Shown in pieces: positions 6,112 through 9,748 of a stretch of DNA of 9,748 bases. The first letter of the stretch is position 1. Each line of letters opens with the position of its first letter. The DNA is from an uncultured Lachnoanaerobaculum sp. (GTDB lineage Bacteria > Bacillota > Clostridia > Lachnospirales > Lachnospiraceae). The DNA lies in assembly GCA_916720285.1 (NCBI GenBank), contig CAKAQP010000086.1, positions 1-9,748 on the forward strand, written 5' to 3'. The position numbers and the translations under genes were made by a program. A model generated the notes under the pieces. It had not been told where the DNA came from. It made no database searches and saw only the letters and a list, made by a program, of their open reading frames with translations.

Positions 6112-6586
6112 ATGCCAAGAATAAAACTTGAAAAAAGAAGAGCAAATCTCCATTGAATATGGTGACAGTACCTGGATTGTTGCCGACGGTGATATTGATT
6201 TTAAAACACAAGGTGCTTTAGATACAAAAAACAAGAAGCTGTTACATGCCAGAGAAAAAGCTCGTTCTAAGGATATTGAAATCATAATTTCAAACCCCTG
6301 CTTTGAGTTTTGGTATTTATTACACTTTATGTATAGTACAAAACATTTTAACGACTATAGGTCAGTCCAAGCGGAGCTAAATAAATATATACCAAACTAT
6401 GAAAAGTCCAAAGATATATATTCTCAGTTATCATCTTATACCGGCAAAGCAACCGAACATGCAAAGCGAATAGAAAAGAGTCATATTAATAATGGGTATA
6501 GTCTTCCATTTGGATTAGATGTATCCCCATACACGGATGTATATAAGCTTATAGAAAAGTTCCCTAATATCTATCCAACAACTTAA
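6112..6586 (+). pseudogene. RloB/AbiLii-like effector, N-terminally deleted and frame-broken
   Basis: RloB-like proteins are small TOPRIM-related partners of AAA ATPases in abortive-infection loci. The frame open from a possible TTG at 6128 encodes 152 residues with the C-terminal hallmarks. These are WIVADGDID (DxD-type motif, 17-24), IIISNPCFEFWYLLHF (52-67), then YEKSKDIYSQL and a final VYKLIEKF. The expected start, an ATG at 6112 with a good GAGGTG site directly after the ATPase stop, reads only MPRIKLEKRRANLH before a TGA. It is in a different frame. Family members usually have about 80-90 residues before the DxD motif, including an EGxxTE glutamate region; here only about 25 codons fit. 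So the gene seems to have lost roughly 60 codons plus its frame. A 6-A run (6131-6136) lies at the break. A functional short form cannot be excluded. Confidence 0.72.
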
Positions 6587-6599
6587 ATACAATATTAAA

Positions 6600-6635
6600 A
6601 AACCGACCGTGAAAACTTTTTTTCACAGTCGGTTT
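6600..6635. terminator. Bidirectional intrinsic terminator between the RloB-like remnant and prfB
   Basis: AAACCGAC (6600-6607) pairs with GTCGGTTT (6628-6635), and GTGAAAA (6609-6615) with TTTTCAC (6620-6626), around a 4-base loop. The single internal mismatch (C6608/A6627) is a C-A clash in the plus transcript but a U-G wobble in the minus transcript. Thymine runs flank both sides: six after the stem on the minus strand, and TTTCTTTATTTTTT on the plus strand. It therefore ends prfB, whose stop is 14 bases away, and can also stop the convergent plus-strand module. Confidence 0.9.
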
Positions 6636-6649
6636 CTTTATTTTTTACA

Positions 6650-7784
6650 CTATTCATCTCCCGCATTTCTTGCAGGGCAACCTAGGCTCTGCCATGTAAG
6701 GTATGCAATAATAAACTTATCTATATCTCCATCCATCACAGCACTTACATTTCCGCTTTCCGCTCCGGTTCTGTGATCCTTTACCATTGTATATGGCTGC
6801 ATTACATAGGAACGAATCTGATTTCCCCAGCCTATATCCTTCACATCACCTCTGATATCCGAAAGCTTCTCGACATTTGCCTGCTGTTTTAACATAAAGA
6901 GCTTAGCTTTAAGCATCTGCATAGCCTTATCCTTGTTTTGGAACTGGCTTCTTTCATTCTGACATTGTACCACCACGCCTGTAGGGATATGTGTGATTCT
7001 TATAGCCGAAGAAGTCTTGTTGATATGCTGACCTCCGGCACCTGATGAACGATAAGTATCTATTCTCAAATCATCCGGGTTGATGTCCACATCAAGGTCT
7101 TCTTCAATATCAGGCATAATATCACAGGACACAAATGATGTCTGACGCTTTCCTGCCGCATTAAAAGGCGAGATACGCACAAGTCTGTGCACACCATGCT
7201 CACTTCTAAGATAACCGTAGGCATTTAAACCGTTTATCTGTAATGTGACAGACTTTATACCTGCCTCATCACCTTCAAGCATATCAAGGACTTCTACAGT
7301 GTAGCCCTCTTTGGCAGCCCATCTGGTATACATTCTATAAAGCATTGAACACCAGTCACATGACTCCGTTCCGCCTGCACCTGCATTAAGTTTCATGATG
7401 GCATTTGAAGAGTCATATTCACCTGTAAGAAGTGTAGCTATCTTCAGTTCGTCTATTTCTTTTGTAAACGCTTCAAGCATACCTTCTATCTCAGGTATAA
7501 GGCTCTCATCATTTTCCTCATAGCCCATCTCTATAAGGACTCCGATATCTTCGTATTCGGACTTTAACTTATTATATTTTTCGACAGTATCTTTGAGCTG
7601 TTTTGCCTCTCTTACTATCTTGGTACTCTCCTTCGGATCATCCCAGAATGTAGGCTCTTCCATAGCACGATCAAGCTCAATTATCTTTTTTTCCTTACTG
7701 TCCAAGTCAAAGTGAATCCCTCACTTCCAGCAATATTTTTTCGTAGGATTGTAGTGTGGTTTTAAAACCGTCTAATTCTACCAT
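6650..7784 (-). CDS. prfB: Peptide chain release factor 2, with +1 programmed frameshift
   Basis: RF2 recognises UGA and UAA stop codons and triggers peptide release on the ribosome. The first 25 codons (ATG at 7784, MVELDGFKTTLQSYEKILLE then VRDSL) end at CTT followed by an in-frame TGA (7709-7707). A +1 slip over the first T reads GAC and continues DLDSKEKK to the stop at 6650, giving about 377 residues. In this numbering the stop-codon-reading tripeptide SPF is at 205-207 and the catalytic GGQ at 250-252, the same positions as in E. coli RF2. This supports the fused reading. GGGTGAG precedes the ATG. An in-frame ATG six codons earlier (7802) is possible but has a poorer site. Its own promoter overlaps the end of ftsH. 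Confidence 0.96.
7706..7722 (-). promoter_or_regulatory. prfB autoregulatory +1 frameshift site
   Basis: The minus-strand sequence GAGGGATTCACTTTGAC contains the canonical slip site CTT TGA C (7712-7706). The in-frame UGA is read poorly when RF2 is scarce, so ribosomes slip +1 and make more RF2. The internal Shine-Dalgarno-like stimulator is in the usual register (AGG starting 9 bases before CTT). It reads AGGGAT rather than the classical AGGGGG, so it should pair more weakly. Confidence 0.95.
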
Positions 7785-7835
7785 TTGCTCACCCACTTTC
7801 ATTATTTTCTAAATATCCAAACGAATATCAACGAC

Positions 7836-7864
7836 ATTATATTAAAGTTTTAAAATTATGTAAA
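7836..7864 (-). promoter_or_regulatory. Predicted SigA-type promoter of prfB
   Basis: On the minus strand TTTACA (7864-7859), a 17-base spacer and a perfect TATAAT (7841-7836) lie just past the ftsH stop codon (7869-7867). Predicted start is near 7829, about 45 bases before the prfB ATG. No terminator is visible between ftsH and this promoter, so some read-through from ftsH is possible. Confidence 0.75.
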
Positions 7865-7866
7865 CA

Positions 7867-9678
7867 TTATCTGTTTAATATCTCCATAAACTCATCACCT
7901 GTGATGGTTTCCTTCTCATACAGGAAATGAGATATTTCTTCAAGTTTTTCTCTGTTTTCCATAAGTATCTGTGCAGCTTTCTCATGCTGTGCTTTAACCA
8001 AAGCTACAACCTGTTTGTCTATAACAGCGGCGGTCTCAGCCGAAGCCGCCAAAGAAGTATCGCCTCCGAGGTACCTGTTGGTAACGGTCTCAAGCGCAAC
8101 CATATCAAAGTCTTTGCTCATTCCGTATCTGGTAATCATAGCTCTTGCAAGTTTGGTGGCCTGTTCTATATCATTTGAAGCTCCTGTGGAAACATCTCCG
8201 AATACCACTTCCTCTGCTGCTCTTCCGCCTGTAAGAGTGGCAATCTTATTTTCAAGCTCACTCTTTGTCATCAGATAATGATTACCCTCATCCACCTGCA
8301 TTGTATATCCAAGCGCTCCCGAAGTTCTGGGAATAATGGTTATCTTTGTAACCGGCGCCGAATTGGTCTGCTTTGCAGCTACAAGCGCATGTCCAACCTC
8401 ATGGTATGACACTCTCCACTTCTCCGCATCCGTCAAAATGGAATTTTTCTTTTGATAGCCTGCAATAACAACCTCAATACTTTCTTCAAGATCGGACTGA
8501 TTTGCAAACTTTCTGTTGTCTCTAACCGCTCTTAGTGCAGCCTCATTTATAATATTTGCAAGCTCCGCACCAGAGGCACCGGAAGCCATTCTTGCAATCA
8601 GCTTAAAGTCAACATCATCTGCAATCTTTATCTTTTTGGCATGAACCTTGAGTATTTCCTCTCTACCCTTTAAATCAGGGAGTTCTACAGGTACTCTTCT
8701 GTCAAATCTTCCCGGTCTTGTAAGCGCCGGGTCAAGTGCGTCAGGTCTATTGGTAGCCGCCAAAATCATAACACCTGAATTTCCCTCAAAGCCGTCCATC
8801 TCTGTTAAAAGCTGGTTGAGAGTCTGCTCTCTCTCATCATTTCCGCCTATCTGACCGTCTCTTTTCTTACCTATAGCATCTATCTCATCAATAAAAACTA
8901 TACATGGCGCTTTTTCCTTTGCCTGCTTGAAAAGGTCTCTTACCTTTGAAGCACCCATACCTACAAACATCTCAACAAACTCGGAACCCGACATTGAGAA
9001 GAAAGGAACATTCGCCTCACCTGCTACAGCCTTTGCAAGCATTGTCTTACCTGTTCCCGGAGGTCCCACAAGAAGTATTCCTTTAGGCATTGAAGCACCG
9101 ATATCCCTGTACTTACTCGGATCATGTAAGTAATCCACTATCTCTGTAAGATTTTCCTTAGCTTCATCCTCACCTGCCACATCTTCAAATTTGATTCCTT
9201 CCAAAGACTTAACATATACTTTGGCACCGGATTTGCCTATATTTCCGAACATCAAAGAGTTTGCACTGTTTTTATCAAACATTCTCTTTGAAATCCTGTT
9301 CCAAAGGAAATAGAATAATGCCAGCGGAAGAATCCAACTCAAAAGTGCATCCACAAAGGGTGAATCTTTTCTGACTATTTCACTTGAAAACTGTACTCCT
9401 GCATTATGCAGTCTGTCTGTAAGTCCCGGATCATTCATAAGTCCTGTCTTATATACCGTCTTATCATTGGTTCCTGTAAAAAGGATTTGATTGGTCTGTA
9501 TATCAACTTTTGAAATCTCTTTATTTTCCGTCATGGTCATAAATGTACCATAGTCTACCTGCTTTATCTGCCCTTCCTTTATAAACGGAAGTACCATAAA
9601 GTTTATTGCCGTCATTATTATTAATACTATTACATAATAATATATGAAAGGCCTTCTGTTTTTGGAATCATCTATCAT
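7867..9678 (-). CDS. ftsH: ATP-dependent zinc metalloprotease FtsH
   Basis: FtsH is a hexameric membrane AAA+ protease that extracts and degrades damaged membrane proteins and some regulators. The 603-residue product has two N-terminal membrane segments (about 11-33 and 110-127) around an extracytoplasmic domain. The AAA module follows: Walker A GPPGTGKT (205-212), pore-loop FVG (238-240), Walker B VFIDEID (261-267), and the second region of homology ATNRPDALDPALTRPGRFDR. The peptidase domain has HEVGH (H426, E427, H430) and the third zinc ligand region SNDIEQAT (D503). All catalytic residues are present, and the C-terminal tail after the peptidase domain is short. The ATG at 9678 follows an AGGAGGT site. 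It lies upstream of prfB. In Firmicutes it often follows tilS and hpt, which would be beyond the right edge. Confidence 0.98.
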   Translation of the reverse strand: MIDDSKNRRPFIYYYVIVLIIMTAINFMVLPFIKEGQIKQVDYGTFMTMTENKEISKVDIQTNQILFTGTNDKTVYKTGLMNDPGLTDRLHNAGVQFSSEIVRKDSPFVDALLSWILPLALFYFLWNRISKRMFDKNSANSLMFGNIGKSGAKVYVKSLEGIKFEDVAGEDEAKENLTEIVDYLHDPSKYRDIGASMPKGILLVGPPGTGKTMLAKAVAGEANVPFFSMSGSEFVEMFVGMGASKVRDLFKQAKEKAPCIVFIDEIDAIGKKRDGQIGGNDEREQTLNQLLTEMDGFEGNSGVMILAATNRPDALDPALTRPGRFDRRVPVELPDLKGREEILKVHAKKIKIADDVDFKLIARMASGASGAELANIINEAALRAVRDNRKFANQSDLEESIEVVIAGYQKKNSILTDAEKWRVSYHEVGHALVAAKQTNSAPVTKITIIPRTSGALGYTMQVDEGNHYLMTKSELENKIATLTGGRAAEEVVFGDVSTGASNDIEQATKLARAMITRYGMSKDFDMVALETVTNRYLGGDTSLAASAETAAVIDKQVVALVKAQHEKAAQILMENREKLEEISHFLYEKETITGDEFMEILNR

Positions 9679-9724
9679 ATTACCTCCTTTTTTGATAATA
9701 TAATCAACCTTATTTGCTGTTATC

Positions 9725-9742
9725 CAACCTTTTTAAAGGTTG
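9725..9742. repeat. Inverted repeat upstream of ftsH
   Basis: CAACCTTT and AAAGGTTG are perfect 8 bp arms separated by 2 bases, about 47 bases before the ftsH start. No thymine run follows on the minus strand, so it is not a convincing terminator for an upstream gene. A spacer this short suits a DNA operator or cruciform better than an RNA hairpin. AAGGTTG recurs closer to ftsH (9702-9708 on the minus strand). No good ftsH promoter could be called in the 70 bases available. Confidence 0.4.
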
Positions 9743-9748
9743 TTGTTA

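Noticed and set aside
6112..6156. The 14-codon frame MPRIKLEKRRANLH as a separate leader peptide
   Set aside because: Its strong ribosome binding site and position are better explained as the original start of the broken RloB-like gene.
7703..7705. TTG at 7705 as the start of prfB
   Set aside because: It lies just after the CTT TGA C recoding site. The preceding 25 codons in the other frame encode the normal RF2 N-terminus, and the fused numbering matches E. coli RF2.
8015..9133. Plus-strand open frames opposite ftsH
   Set aside because: They are antisense shadows of the FtsH catalytic domains with no start signals or domain signatures.
1..9748. CRISPR arrays, tRNA or rRNA genes, insertion sequences, riboswitches or T-box leaders
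   Set aside because: No evenly spaced repeats, cloverleaf-like segments, transposase fragments or recognisable riboswitch cores were found on either strand by reading.

Overview
The window is ordinary housekeeping chromosome from a low-GC Gram-positive bacterium, most likely a Clostridia member close to Lachnospiraceae. This is inferred from strong AGGAGG-type ribosome binding sites, low GC, the gene content (ftsH, prfB, rpsF-ssb-rpsR, rpsB-tsf) and an exported protein built of cell-wall-binding repeats. No species marker was found. Every chromosomal gene reads on the minus strand. One AT-rich two-gene module (about 4840-6590) reads on the plus strand and looks like a mobile defence insertion.

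From right to left, in the direction of minus-strand transcription: ftsH (9678-7867) encodes the membrane AAA+ zinc protease. prfB (7784-6650) encodes release factor 2 and needs the classical +1 programmed frameshift at an in-frame TGA; its own promoter overlaps the ftsH stop codon. A bidirectional terminator (6600-6635) separates prfB from the plus-strand module. That module is a complete AAA_15/AAA_21-type ATPase (4927-6111) followed directly by a broken RloB/AbiLii-like gene (6112-6586). It has its own promoter, back to back with the promoter of rpsF. The rpsF-ssb-rpsR operon (4737-3683) encodes S6, single-stranded DNA-binding protein and S18. It starts with a leader hairpin and ends in a strong terminator (3631-3661). 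Next comes a second minus-strand group: a secreted repeat protein (3510-2164), a HIT-family protein (2151-1741) and a rhomboid protease (to 1112). No terminator is visible between rhomboid and rpsB. rpsB (1023-247) and the start of tsf (155 to the window edge) follow, with a new promoter inside the 3' end of the rhomboid gene and a structured rpsB leader.

Functionally, most of the window is translation (S2, EF-Ts, S6, S18, RF2), with DNA maintenance (SSB), membrane proteolysis (FtsH, rhomboid) and a surface protein alongside. The promoters called for rpsB and rpsF are very alike: TTGCAA, a 17 bp spacer, then TATGATA leading into the -10. Three transcript hairpins sit where ribosomal-protein operons are commonly controlled: the rpsB leader, the rpsB-tsf gap and the rpsF leader. 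The most unusual item is the ATPase/RloB-like pair. The ATPase looks intact, but its partner has lost the N-terminal part that would carry the TOPRIM-type glutamate, and its start codon is in a different frame from the rest of the gene. It is probably a decaying AbiL-like abortive-infection locus. I saw no tRNA, rRNA, CRISPR array, insertion sequence or gene-free stretch over 300 bases.
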